A stretch of 37,076 nucleotides of DNA from Sphingobacteriales bacterium TSM_CSM (GTDB taxonomy: Bacteria > Bacteroidota > Bacteroidia > Chitinophagales > UBA2359), in the NCBI GenBank assembly GCA_002212725.1, contig MTCR01000044.1:1-37076 (forward strand), read 5' to 3'. Numbering within the stretch: the first letter of the stretch is position 1; each line of letters starts with the position of its first letter. The translations under genes were made by a program, and so were the position numbers. The notes under the pieces were generated by a model. It had not been told where the DNA came from. It was given only the letters and a program-made list of their open reading frames with translations, and ran no database searches. Below are positions 28,234 to 35,183 of the stretch, one piece after another.

Positions 28234-28830
28234 ATGGTTTATACACTTCCGTTTATTGCGGCCTTTATTGGCTGGTTAACCAACTGGATTGCGGTAAAAA
28301 TGTTGTTTCACCCGCAAGAAAAAGTAACCTTTTTGTTTTTTGAATTTCAGGGGGTTTTTCCGAAACGCAAGTTGTTGCTGGCCGAAAAACTGGGGCAAAT
28401 TGTATCGAAAGAACTTATTTCTTTTGCCGAGATAAAAAGCCGCCTTAACCACCCCAACACCTTAACCGAGGTGGAGGAAGTGGTAAACCGCAAATTAGAC
28501 GAGTTTTTGTGGATAAAACTGCCTGCGTTGTATCCTATGATGTCGTTGTTTTTAACCGAAAACCTGAAACAACAGTTTAAATCGGTTGCCATGGCCGAAA
28601 TTGAAGAATTGCTGCCGCGGTTAATTGAAAGCTATATTGACAAAGCAGAAAAAAACTTAGACATAGAACAAATTGTATATAAAAAAGTATGTGACTTTTC
28701 GAACGAAAAACTGGAGCATATTCTTTTTGCCATTTTGTCTAAAGAATTCAGGTTTATTGAACTGGTAGGCGGTGTACTTGGGTTTCTCATAGGCCTTGTA
28801 CAATTATTGCTTACCCAATTGCCGTTTTAA
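28234..28830 (+). CDS. DUF445 family membrane protein
   Basis: The 198-residue protein starts with a membrane helix and the DUF445 signature FIGWLTNWIAVKMLFHP, followed by GVFPKRKLLLAEKLGQIVSKEL, and ends with a second membrane helix (LVGGVLGFLIGLVQLLL). In family members the region between is helical and faces the cytoplasm or periplasm. The role is unknown; relatives include YheB/YjiN. It is a short form of the family with single terminal helices. The AlbA-domain gene follows after 51 bases, so it may be cotranscribed. Confidence 0.85.
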   Translation: MVYTLPFIAAFIGWLTNWIAVKMLFHPQEKVTFLFFEFQGVFPKRKLLLAEKLGQIVSKELISFAEIKSRLNHPNTLTEVEEVVNRKLDEFLWIKLPALYPMMSLFLTENLKQQFKSVAMAEIEELLPRLIESYIDKAEKNLDIEQIVYKKVCDFSNEKLEHILFAILSKEFRFIELVGGVLGFLIGLVQLLLTQLPF

Positions 28831-28833
28831 AAA

Positions 28834-28857
28834 AAATGGGCATTTTTGTGCCCTTCA
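28834..28857 (-). terminator. Hairpin with T tract in minus orientation
   Basis: GGGCA (28838-28842) and TGCCC (28849-28853) pair around TTTTTG. Read on the minus strand, the stem is followed by ATTTTTTTT, the form of an intrinsic terminator. No minus-strand gene ends here, so it may only block antisense transcription. Confidence 0.45.
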
Positions 28858-28881
28858 CCGCTAATAGTGCGCCAAATTAAT

Positions 28882-29505
28882 ATGATTACACGTACCAAAA
28901 TTAACCAATGGCTGTTGGAAGGCGAAGGGCCATTGCTCGACTTTAAGCAAAATATTACCTCGGCCCCCAAAATTGCACGTGCTATTGTGGCATTTGCCAA
29001 CAGCAGGGGTGGCACTTTTTTGGTGGGCGTGGGCGATAAAGGACATATAATTGGCGTTGATGCCGGCGGAGAAATGTATGAATTGGAAAAAGCCGCCTCA
29101 AAATTTTGCTCCCCGCCTATACCACTTGAATTTGAAGAGTTTGAAATAAACAGTAAAACGCTGCTTATTGCTCAGGTGGCCGAAAGTAACCAAAAACCAC
29201 ATTATGCCATAGACAAAAACGGCGATAAACAAATTTTTGTGCGCATTGCCGATAAATGCGTAATTGCCCCGCCGCTTATAACCAATACACTGCTGAACGG
29301 CGACCTTAACGGTTTAAAACGCAGCAACCACTACCAGCATAGAAAAAAAGAACTGCAACAATATCTTAAACAAAACAAAACTATTTCATGCGCTCAATAT
29401 GCCAAGCTCTGGCATACCTCTGAACGGAGCGCTTTACGCACGCTGCTCGACTTTATGTTTGAAGGAGCCATTCAATTGCAGGAAGATAACCTTTTTACCC
29501 TTTAG
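28882..29505 (+). CDS. AlbA_2 (Schlafen-type) domain protein with C-terminal helical region
   Basis: The 207-residue protein begins with an AlbA_2 domain: LLEGEGPLLDFKQNI, IARAIVAFANSRGGTFLVGVGD and HIIGVDAGG are the family hallmarks, and LIAQVAESNQKPHYAIDKNGD and FVRIADKCVIAPPL complete it. The last ~55 residues (ELQQYLKQNKTISCAQYAKL, then LRTLLDFMFEGAIQLQ) look like a winged helix-turn-helix. Such proteins are often annotated as ATP-binding transcriptional regulators; the AlbA_2 domain is likely a nucleic-acid-binding fold, and some Schlafen-like relatives are nucleases. ATG at 28882 is chosen over a GTG 12 codons earlier. Function unknown. Confidence 0.85.
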   Translation: MITRTKINQWLLEGEGPLLDFKQNITSAPKIARAIVAFANSRGGTFLVGVGDKGHIIGVDAGGEMYELEKAASKFCSPPIPLEFEEFEINSKTLLIAQVAESNQKPHYAIDKNGDKQIFVRIADKCVIAPPLITNTLLNGDLNGLKRSNHYQHRKKELQQYLKQNKTISCAQYAKLWHTSERSALRTLLDFMFEGAIQLQEDNLFTL

Positions 29506-29882
29506 CCGTTTTTTTTGTCATATACGTATGCTTGCCTTTTTACTTTGCAAAACAAAGTGTTTTGAAAAAAAACACTGGCTATGCTTTGCACCTTTACCAA
29601 AGCAAATTGGGGCAGGATTGCTTCCATAGCCAAGGTTTTTCCATTGCCATTATGTATGTTTTACCAAATTTACCTTGTGCAAATGCTCATAGACAGCACT
29701 TTTGCCAACCCAATGAACCCTTACCTTATGTTTTGGGGTGGTGCGGAACCTGCAGATACGCTTAAACTAAAAATCCGGCAGGCGGCCCAATTGCCACCGG
29801 CAATGGTCCGGCATAAGGTAACAAAAACAGGCAAATAAACTCTGCCCCGCCAAAAGTTAGGTGGCTCCTGTTGTCTTTTTTG
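29506..29882. other. 377-base stretch without a supported gene, rich in inverted repeats
   Basis: An 85-codon open frame at 29581-29838 has no ribosome-binding context and matches no family I know. The sequence contains closely packed inverted repeats: ACTTTG/CAAAGT (29542-29558), AGTGTTTT/AAAACACT (29556-29576), GCTTTG/CAAAGC (29583-29603) and ATTGCC/GGCAAT (29790-29804). The first two share three bases, so they exclude each other. The region could be gene debris or hold a small RNA. Confidence 0.4.
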
Positions 29883-29890
29883 TACTTTTG
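29883..29890 (+). promoter_or_regulatory. -7 box of the truA promoter
   Basis: TACTTTTG is an exact TAnnTTTG match, 37-44 bases upstream of the truA ATG. No clear -33 TTG lies at the usual distance. Confidence 0.5.
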
Positions 29891-29926
29891 CAGTATAAGC
29901 CATTTGAAAGCTAAAAGTACAATTTT

Positions 29927-30709
29927 ATGCCCCTATATAAACTAACGCTTGAATACGAAGGAACCCGGTACGCCGGCTGGCAAACTCAATCCGATGGCTC
30001 AAGAAGCATACAGGGCGAAATGATACATGCCGGCAGGCAATTGTTTAACACCAATCAATTAACCGTTTACGGCGCCGGCCGCACCGATGCGGGCGTACAT
30101 GCCCTGCAACAAGTAGCACATCTTGAAGTAAATACCACGCTAAACCCGCAACAAATCCGTTTTGGGCTGAACGACCTGCTGCCGGCAGATATTGTTGTTT
30201 TACAAGCCGAAAAAGCCCCCCCGAAGTTTCATGCCCGCCACGATGCCATTGCCCGAAGTTACCTGTACCATATTGCCAACCGGCGCACCGCATTTGGCAA
30301 GAAACTGGTATGGTGGGTAAAAGACCGGCTGAATACTGAAGCTATGGATAATGCCGCCCAAATTATGGAGGGGTTTAAAGATTTCCGCTCCTTTACCGAC
30401 CCCAGCCCCGAACAACCTTCTACCATGGTTGAAGTGCATTGGGTAAGGTTGCATGAATACCGCCATTCTTTGTTTATACACATTACCGGCTCGCATTTTT
30501 TGTGGAAAATGGTTCGCCGTATGGTAGGTGTTTTGGTAGAGGTCGGGCGTGGCAGGCTATCGGAAAAAGAGGTAGAACACCTATTTATCCAACCCTCGCG
30601 CGAGCCGGCCCAATATACGGCACCACCATCGGGTTTATACCTTGAGCGGGTGTATTACCCCGGTCAGCCACTGCAAACCGATATTCAGCCACTGTTGTAT
30701 TTGTTGTAA
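29927..30709 (+). CDS. truA: tRNA pseudouridine(38-40) synthase TruA
   Basis: TruA converts uridines 38-40 in the tRNA anticodon stem to pseudouridine. The 260-residue protein has the catalytic motif GAGRTDAGVHALQQVAH with Asp54 as the nucleophile, N-terminal LTLEYEGTRYAGWQTQ, FHARHDAIARSYLYHI and the C-terminal half GSHFLWKMVRRMVGVLVEVGRG. Length and start (MPLYKLTLEY) are normal. It is a single gene on the plus strand and converges on arsC. Confidence 0.96.
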   Translation: MPLYKLTLEYEGTRYAGWQTQSDGSRSIQGEMIHAGRQLFNTNQLTVYGAGRTDAGVHALQQVAHLEVNTTLNPQQIRFGLNDLLPADIVVLQAEKAPPKFHARHDAIARSYLYHIANRRTAFGKKLVWWVKDRLNTEAMDNAAQIMEGFKDFRSFTDPSPEQPSTMVEVHWVRLHEYRHSLFIHITGSHFLWKMVRRMVGVLVEVGRGRLSEKEVEHLFIQPSREPAQYTAPPSGLYLERVYYPGQPLQTDIQPLLYLL

Positions 30710-30735
30710 GCGCACCCGTTTGGGCATGCTTTTTA
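30708..30735 (+). terminator. Possible intrinsic terminator of truA
   Basis: AAGC (30708-30711) and GCTT (30728-30731) form an outer pair and CCC/GGG an inner one around GTTT, with mismatches between, followed by TTTTAT. The hairpin overlaps the truA stop codon. It is imperfect, so the call is tentative. Confidence 0.35.
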
Positions 30736-30742
30736 TGGAAGG

Positions 30743-31162
30743 TTACAAATTGTCGGCCACAAATTGCAGGCAGTAGTTCTTAATTTGTTGCCTTACCCGC
30801 CTGAACTGCTCATTAATTTCCTCCTCTGTTCCGGTTGCTTTTGCAGGGTCGGGAAAATTGTAGTGTAACTTTTTTGCCTTTGCCGGAAAATACGGGCAAC
30901 GTTCCTTGGCATTGTCGCACACGGTAATTACAAAGTCAAAATCAATGTTTCTGTACTCCTCAATGTTGTTTGATGTTTGAGCGGAAATATCAATTCCGTC
31001 TTCAAGCATAGTTTTTACAGCATTGGGGTTAACCCCGTGCGTTTCAACACCGGCGCTGTAAATAACTGCTTTATTGCCGGCAAAATAACGCAGATAACCC
31101 TCTGCCATTTGACTTCGGCAACTGTTTCCGGTGCAAAGCACTAAAATTTTCTTTTTATCCAT
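30743..31162 (-). CDS. arsC: Arsenate reductase, thioredoxin-coupled (low-molecular-weight phosphatase fold)
   Basis: The enzyme reduces arsenate to arsenite. The 139-residue protein has the phosphatase-type loop LCTGNSCRS with Cys10 and Arg16, and the redox pair Cys82 and Cys89 (VCDNAKERCPYF), the same cysteine numbers as in the well-studied Staphylococcus aureus pI258 ArsC. That set identifies the thioredoxin-dependent class rather than the glutaredoxin-dependent one. HYNFPDPAKATG carries the conserved Asp-Pro loop. It is the last gene of the ars cluster, 122 bases behind arsM; that gap holds no other gene, so arsC may be read from the arsR promoter or from a weak promoter of its own. Confidence 0.94.
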   Translation of the reverse strand: MDKKKILVLCTGNSCRSQMAEGYLRYFAGNKAVIYSAGVETHGVNPNAVKTMLEDGIDISAQTSNNIEEYRNIDFDFVITVCDNAKERCPYFPAKAKKLHYNFPDPAKATGTEEEINEQFRRVRQQIKNYCLQFVADNL

Positions 31163-31284
31163 GATGTTAAGTTACCTTTAAACAGGGTTAAAAATGCAAA
31201 ATTTGGAGGTAAATACCTGAAAATGGGCACTTTTGCTTATATTTCACCACATCGGAGTAGTTTGCCGCTTTATACGAAATCTGC

Positions 31285-32121
31285 TTAATTGCAGCAATCT
31301 GCTCCGCAACAAGATGTTGGTTTTTCGGCGTAAACCGTAATGCTGAATATTCCGATGTTGCCTGCTTTAAAAGATTTCAGTTCCTCTTCGGTTAAATAGT
31401 TGCGCAAAATATCATCAGGAATAAGAATGGGTTTTTCTTTCTGCAGGGTAATGTTCAAAAAACCATTTGCTTTGATGAGTTCCAGATATGTATCTTTTTG
31501 AATTGCCCCACCCACGCAGCCGGCATACATTTCGGCATCTTTGCGCACCGCATCGGGCAGATTACCCACCAATACCACATCAGAAATACAGAAATGCCCG
31601 CCCGCCTTCAACACCCGGAACATTTCTTTGAAAACTTTGTTTTTGTCGGGCACAAGGTTTAACACGCAGTTGCTTACAATAACATCGGCTATATTTGCAG
31701 AAACCGGCATGTTTTCAATATCGCCCTGTCTGAACTCAACATTGGATAATCCCAGCTTTTGAGCATTTGCCCTTGCCTTTTCAATCATTGCACGGGTAAA
31801 GTCAATGCCTATAACCCTGCCGTCTTCGCCTGTTTCGTGTCTTGCTATAAAACAATCATTACCGGCGCCGCTGCCCAAATCAATTACGGTATTGCCTTGT
31901 TTTATTTTTGCAAACTGTGTAGGCAACCCACATCCCAAACCCAAATCTGCATCGGGGTTGTAGCCTTCCAATTGGCTGTAATCATCGCTCATAATGTTAT
32001 ACACTTCGGTTGAACAACCGCCTGCACCACAGCAAGAAGATTGATTGTTTTCTTTGTCTTGCAAAGCAATTTGACCGTATTTCTGCCTTACCATTTCCTT
32101 TATTTGCTCTGAATTTTGCAT
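31285..32121 (-). CDS. arsM: Arsenite S-adenosylmethionine methyltransferase ArsM
   Basis: ArsM methylates arsenite using S-adenosylmethionine, giving methylated and finally volatile arsines. The 278-residue protein has the SAM motif VIDLGSGAGNDCF (79-91), GLGCG with Cys64, VIVSNCVLNLVPDK with Cys152 and MYAGCVGGA with Cys202; these three match the arsenite-binding cysteines of algal ArsM by position and context. Extra cysteine clusters stand at both ends: CCGAGGC (30-36) and the C-terminal CCGADCC. The gene lies 18 bases behind arsR and should be cotranscribed with it. Confidence 0.94.
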   Translation of the reverse strand: MQNSEQIKEMVRQKYGQIALQDKENNQSSCCGAGGCSTEVYNIMSDDYSQLEGYNPDADLGLGCGLPTQFAKIKQGNTVIDLGSGAGNDCFIARHETGEDGRVIGIDFTRAMIEKARANAQKLGLSNVEFRQGDIENMPVSANIADVIVSNCVLNLVPDKNKVFKEMFRVLKAGGHFCISDVVLVGNLPDAVRKDAEMYAGCVGGAIQKDTYLELIKANGFLNITLQKEKPILIPDDILRNYLTEEELKSFKAGNIGIFSITVYAEKPTSCCGADCCN

Positions 32122-32139
32122 GTTTGCTTTTGTTTAAAG

Positions 32140-32472
32140 TTAGCAACAGTTGTTTTTTTCATCGGCAAGTTTAGCCAAAATACCGGTAAAATATTTATGA
32201 ATTGTTTCAACGGTTTTTTCCTCAATACAGTAGCAAATGGCATTGCCCTCAATATTTCCCTTAATGAGTTTTGCGTTTTTAAGCTCTTTAAGGTGTTGCG
32301 AAACTGTAGGTTGGGCAAGCGGCAACTCGTTTACAATGTCGCCGCAAATGCAGGCGTTTACCTTTGTTAAATACTCAATTATTGCCACGCGTGCAGGATG
32401 CCCCAATGCTTTGGCAACTGTGGCAATGGCATTTTGCTCGTCTGTAAAATGGTCTGTTTTTGTTGCGCCCAT
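32140..32472 (-). CDS. arsR: ArsR-family metalloregulator (arsenite-responsive)
   Basis: The 110-residue protein has a winged helix-turn-helix with the recognition segment LPLAQPTVSQHLKELKNA (about 51-68). Cysteine pairs at Cys41/Cys43 (ACICGDI), Cys80/Cys82 (ICYCI) and the terminal Cys109/Cys110 are candidates for As(III) binding. In the family, metal binding releases the repressor from DNA. It is the first gene of the arsR-arsM-arsC cluster; a palindromic site overlaps its promoter 19-34 bases upstream, which points to autoregulation. Confidence 0.93.
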   Translation of the reverse strand: MGATKTDHFTDEQNAIATVAKALGHPARVAIIEYLTKVNACICGDIVNELPLAQPTVSQHLKELKNAKLIKGNIEGNAICYCIEEKTVETIHKYFTGILAKLADEKNNCC

Positions 32473-32490
32473 TGTTTTGTTTATTATTTC

Positions 32491-32506
32491 ATTGCAATAT
32501 TACGAT
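32491..32506. promoter_or_regulatory. Putative ArsR operator
   Basis: ATTGCAATATTACGAT is an imperfect palindrome (12 of 16 positions symmetric, around AATATT) centred 26 bases upstream of the arsR start and overlapping its -7 box. It resembles ATCGCAATATTGCGAT-type sites that I associate with ArsR regulators in this phylum, from memory. Confidence 0.6.
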
Positions 32507-32526
32507 AAACTTTTGAAATGGCCAAA
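32495..32526 (-). promoter_or_regulatory. arsR-arsM promoter
   Basis: On the minus strand a -33 TTTGG (32522-32526) and a -7 TAATATTG (32495-32502, one base from TAnnTTTG) are 19 bases apart, the usual Bacteroidota spacing. The -7 box lies inside the putative operator, so repressor binding would block polymerase. Confidence 0.6.
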
Positions 32527-32615
32527 TTCTTGTAAACATTTATTATTTTACCACGTTTGCAAGTTTAATTTACCGCCTCCTCTTTCCTGCCCGAAGGGTT
32601 GCCGTTGCGTTGTTG

Positions 32616-34025
32616 TTAAATGTGCAGCGCTCTGTTTGCTGTTGCGGCAAGGCAAGCCTCTTTAAAAGATTCGGTAAAGGTTGGGTGGGCATGGCTTATA
32701 CGGCCAATGTCTTCTGCTGAAGCGCGGTACTCCATGGCTACTACGGCTTCGGCAATTAAATCGGCAATTCGGGGTCCAATCATGTGTACGCCCAGAATTT
32801 CGTCGGTGGCAGTATCGGCCAGTACTTTTATAAAGCCATCGGTATCCATGCTGGCGCGTGCGCGTCCGCTGGCCTTAAACGGAAATTTTCCGGTTTTATA
32901 GGCTCTGCCCTGCTCTTTCAACTGTTCTTCGGTATAGCCCACACCGGCAACTTCGGGCCAGGTATAAACCACACCCGGAATAAGCAGGTAGTTGATATGC
33001 GGTTTTTGTCCTGCAATGGTTTCGGCCACAAAAATGCCTTCTTCTTCGGCTTTATGCGCCAGCATGGCACCTTCAATTACATCGCCAATGGCATAAATGC
33101 CGGGCACCCCGGTTTCGAGGTGTTTGTTTACCACAATTTGCCCGCGTTTGTTGGTGGCAATACCTGCGTTTTCAAGCCCCAGATTGTCGGTATAAGGGCG
33201 GCGGCCAATGGCCACCAGGCAATATTGCGCCTCAAGGGTAACATCGGTGTTGGTTTTGTGGTTATGTGCTGTTACTTTTACCTGCGTTCCTTCATTGGCA
33301 ACGGCGGTAACCCCGGTATTGAGGTAAAACTGTATGTTGTTTGTTTTTTTAAGCACTTTTTCCAGTTCGTGCCCCAGGTCGCCGTCCATGCCGGCAATAA
33401 GGCGGTCTAAATACTCTACCACCGTAACCTTGGCGCCCAGGCGGGCATATACCGAACCCAACTCGCAGCCAATTACCCCGCCGCCAATTACAATCATGCT
33501 TTGGGGTATTTCGGGCAGTTTCAGGGCTTCGGTAGAGGTTATTACGCGCTGCTTGTCTATGGTAATAAACGGCAGCGTTGCGGGTTTTGAACCTGTGGCA
33601 ACAATGGTTTTATCGGTTTCTATGGTTTGTGTGCTGCCATCGGGTTTTGCAATTTGAATGGTGTTTTTGTTCACAAATGAGCCATGTCCGGTAAACACAT
33701 CAACCTTGTTTTTTTTCATCAGAAAGCTAACCCCGTCGCAGGTTTGCTTTACTACCTGGTCTTTGCGTTTGAGCATTTGGGTAAAATCTACCTGCAGGGC
33801 ACCTTCCATATTAATGCCATGCGCTTTAAAATTATGAAGGGCGTTATGGTAATGCTCGGTGCTGTCTAACAAAGCCTTAGACGGAATGCAGCCTACATTG
33901 AGGCAGGTGCCGCCCAAAGTGGGGTAGCGTTCAATAAGGGCGGTTTTCATGCCCAATTGGGCACAGCGTATGGCTGCCACATAACCACCCGGACCCGAAC
34001 CAATTATTGTTACATCGTATTTCAT
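32616..34025 (-). CDS. lpdA: Dihydrolipoyl dehydrogenase (E3)
   Basis: Flavoprotein that reoxidises lipoamide in 2-oxoacid dehydrogenase complexes or the glycine cleavage system, passing electrons to NAD+. The 469-residue protein has the FAD motif VTIIGSGPGGYVAAIRCAQL, the redox disulfide GGTCLNVGCIPSK (Cys41, Cys46), the NAD-binding GGGVIGCELGSVYARLG, YAIGDVIEGAMLAHKAEEEG and the catalytic His-Glu in ISHAHPTFTE at the C-terminus. Length and start are normal. It has its own promoter; the pairing with the arsenic genes downstream is by position only, although ArsC chemistry needs a thiol reductant. Confidence 0.96.
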   Translation of the reverse strand: MKYDVTIIGSGPGGYVAAIRCAQLGMKTALIERYPTLGGTCLNVGCIPSKALLDSTEHYHNALHNFKAHGINMEGALQVDFTQMLKRKDQVVKQTCDGVSFLMKKNKVDVFTGHGSFVNKNTIQIAKPDGSTQTIETDKTIVATGSKPATLPFITIDKQRVITSTEALKLPEIPQSMIVIGGGVIGCELGSVYARLGAKVTVVEYLDRLIAGMDGDLGHELEKVLKKTNNIQFYLNTGVTAVANEGTQVKVTAHNHKTNTDVTLEAQYCLVAIGRRPYTDNLGLENAGIATNKRGQIVVNKHLETGVPGIYAIGDVIEGAMLAHKAEEEGIFVAETIAGQKPHINYLLIPGVVYTWPEVAGVGYTEEQLKEQGRAYKTGKFPFKASGRARASMDTDGFIKVLADTATDEILGVHMIGPRIADLIAEAVVAMEYRASAEDIGRISHAHPTFTESFKEACLAATANRALHI

Positions 34026-34076
34026 TGCTTTTATGTTTTACTGTTCTATAAAAAAAGCGTTTTTGCAATTGCGCTG

Positions 34077-34084
34077 CAAAGATA
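34077..34084 (-). promoter_or_regulatory. -7 box of the lpdA promoter
   Basis: TATCTTTG on the minus strand is an exact TAnnTTTG match, 52-59 bases upstream of the lpdA start. No clear -33 element at the usual spacing. Confidence 0.5.
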
Positions 34085-34133
34085 ACAATCTGCAACGGAG
34101 GTAAAAATGTTGAACACAGGAAGCAGTAAATAA

Positions 34134-34156
34134 TTCACTTGGTTAAGAAAAGTGAA
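34134..34156. promoter_or_regulatory. Inverted repeat upstream of the lipoprotein promoter
   Basis: TTCACTT (34134-34140) and AAGTGAA (34150-34156) are exact reverse complements with a 9-base spacer, ending 27 bases before the -7 box at 34184. The position suits a transcription-factor site; no regulator is named. Confidence 0.35.
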
Positions 34157-34183
34157 AAAAAATGTGCAAAGCGGGAATAAGGG

Positions 34184-34191
34184 TAACTTTG
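34184..34191 (+). promoter_or_regulatory. -7 box upstream of the hypothetical lipoprotein
   Basis: TAACTTTG is an exact TAnnTTTG match about 105 bases upstream of the chosen start, implying a leader of roughly 95-100 bases. No TTG at the -33 position. Confidence 0.45.
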
Positions 34192-34297
34192 CCGGTGTCT
34201 AACCGCCGTAAGTTCATTGCGCAAGAAAACTTTTTTTACTCATAATCAATCAGTAACAAATTCTGTTAACTCCAAAATTTTAATTTTTATGTTTACC

Positions 34298-35119
34298 ATG
34301 AAAAATCAGCTTTCAGCATTTTTTGCTTTTACCTTATTATTGTTGGCGCTTGGTTTTACCGCCTGCCAGAAAGAGGACGCCAACCTTAACGAACAGGCAA
34401 TTATTACCGCCGATAACGAAGGCAGCGGCGAAGACCTGTTTACCGATGCCGATGACATTTCTGACATGTATGCCGAAACGTACCTTGGCAGCGGTAAAAC
34501 CTCCGATGAATGCCCTACGGTTACCTCATCTGCACCGGCCGGAACTTTTCCCAACACCATTACCATTGATTTTGGTACAGAATGTGTAAGCGAAGGCGGA
34601 CGCGTGCGCTCGGGGCAAATTATTATTACCGTTACCGACTCTATGCACAACGTTGGCGCTACCCGTACCAAAACCTTTGTTGATTATTTTGTGAACGGCA
34701 TTCAGATTGAAGGAACTTATACGGTGGTAAACAACGGGCCCGATGAAAACGGCAACCCCTCTTTTACCCATACCCTTACCGGCGGCGCTATGACCATGCC
34801 CGATGGCACTACCGCCACCCGCGAAGCTACCCACACCGTTACCCTTATTGAAGGCGCCGACACTCCCGGCCGTTGGGATAACGTGTTGTCTGTTACCGGC
34901 AACAGCAACGGCATAAACAAAAACGGTGTTGCCTACAGTTGTGTAATTATTGAGCCGCTGATTAAACGCCACAACTGCCGTTGGATTGTTAGCGGCGTGA
35001 AAGAAATTACCCGCGATGGTGAAGTTTCTACGCTTGATTTTGGTGATGGCGATTGCAACCGATTTGCCATACTTACCACACCCGACGGCGAAACACACGA
35101 AATCCGTCTGCCCAAATAA
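34298..35119 (+). CDS. Hypothetical lipoprotein
   Basis: The 273-residue protein has a lipoprotein signal peptide (MKNQLSAFFAFTLLLLALGF, then TACQKED with the lipidated Cys23). The mature part starts with an acidic linker rich in D and E (GSGEDLFTDADDISDMY), as in surface-exposed Bacteroidota lipoproteins. The rest is predicted beta-rich, with repeated threonine/valine strands (GQIIITVTDSM, TYTVVNNGPDENGNPSFTHT) and four scattered cysteines (ECP, ECVSEGG, YSCVIIEP, HNCRW) plus GDCNRF that could form disulfides. I do not recognise the family. ATG at 34298 is chosen; ATG at 34289 would add three residues, and the frame opens 27 codons earlier. A strong terminator follows. Confidence 0.85.
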   Translation: MKNQLSAFFAFTLLLLALGFTACQKEDANLNEQAIITADNEGSGEDLFTDADDISDMYAETYLGSGKTSDECPTVTSSAPAGTFPNTITIDFGTECVSEGGRVRSGQIIITVTDSMHNVGATRTKTFVDYFVNGIQIEGTYTVVNNGPDENGNPSFTHTLTGGAMTMPDGTTATREATHTVTLIEGADTPGRWDNVLSVTGNSNGINKNGVAYSCVIIEPLIKRHNCRWIVSGVKEITRDGEVSTLDFGDGDCNRFAILTTPDGETHEIRLPK

Positions 35120-35143
35120 ACCCGGCTTATCCGGTCTGTTTAC

Positions 35144-35183
35144 AAAAGGGGTGCAGTTTTACTACTGCGCCCTTTTCTTTTTA
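35144..35183 (+). terminator. Intrinsic terminator of the lipoprotein gene
   Basis: AAAAGGGGTGCAGT and ACTGCGCCCTTTT pair with a single bulge and one G-U pair around a short loop (arms 35144-35157 and 35164-35176), followed by CTTTTTAT. It lies 24 bases past the stop codon, in the right orientation. Confidence 0.75.

Noticed and set aside
29581..29838. 85-codon open frame ahead of truA
   Set aside because: Composition and context are non-coding, and no ribosome-binding context is seen. A real small protein is not excluded.
32616..34025. lpdA as part of the arsenic operon
   Set aside because: It is on the same strand but has its own promoter box, and arsR has a separate promoter and operator in the gap between. 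A functional link is not shown.
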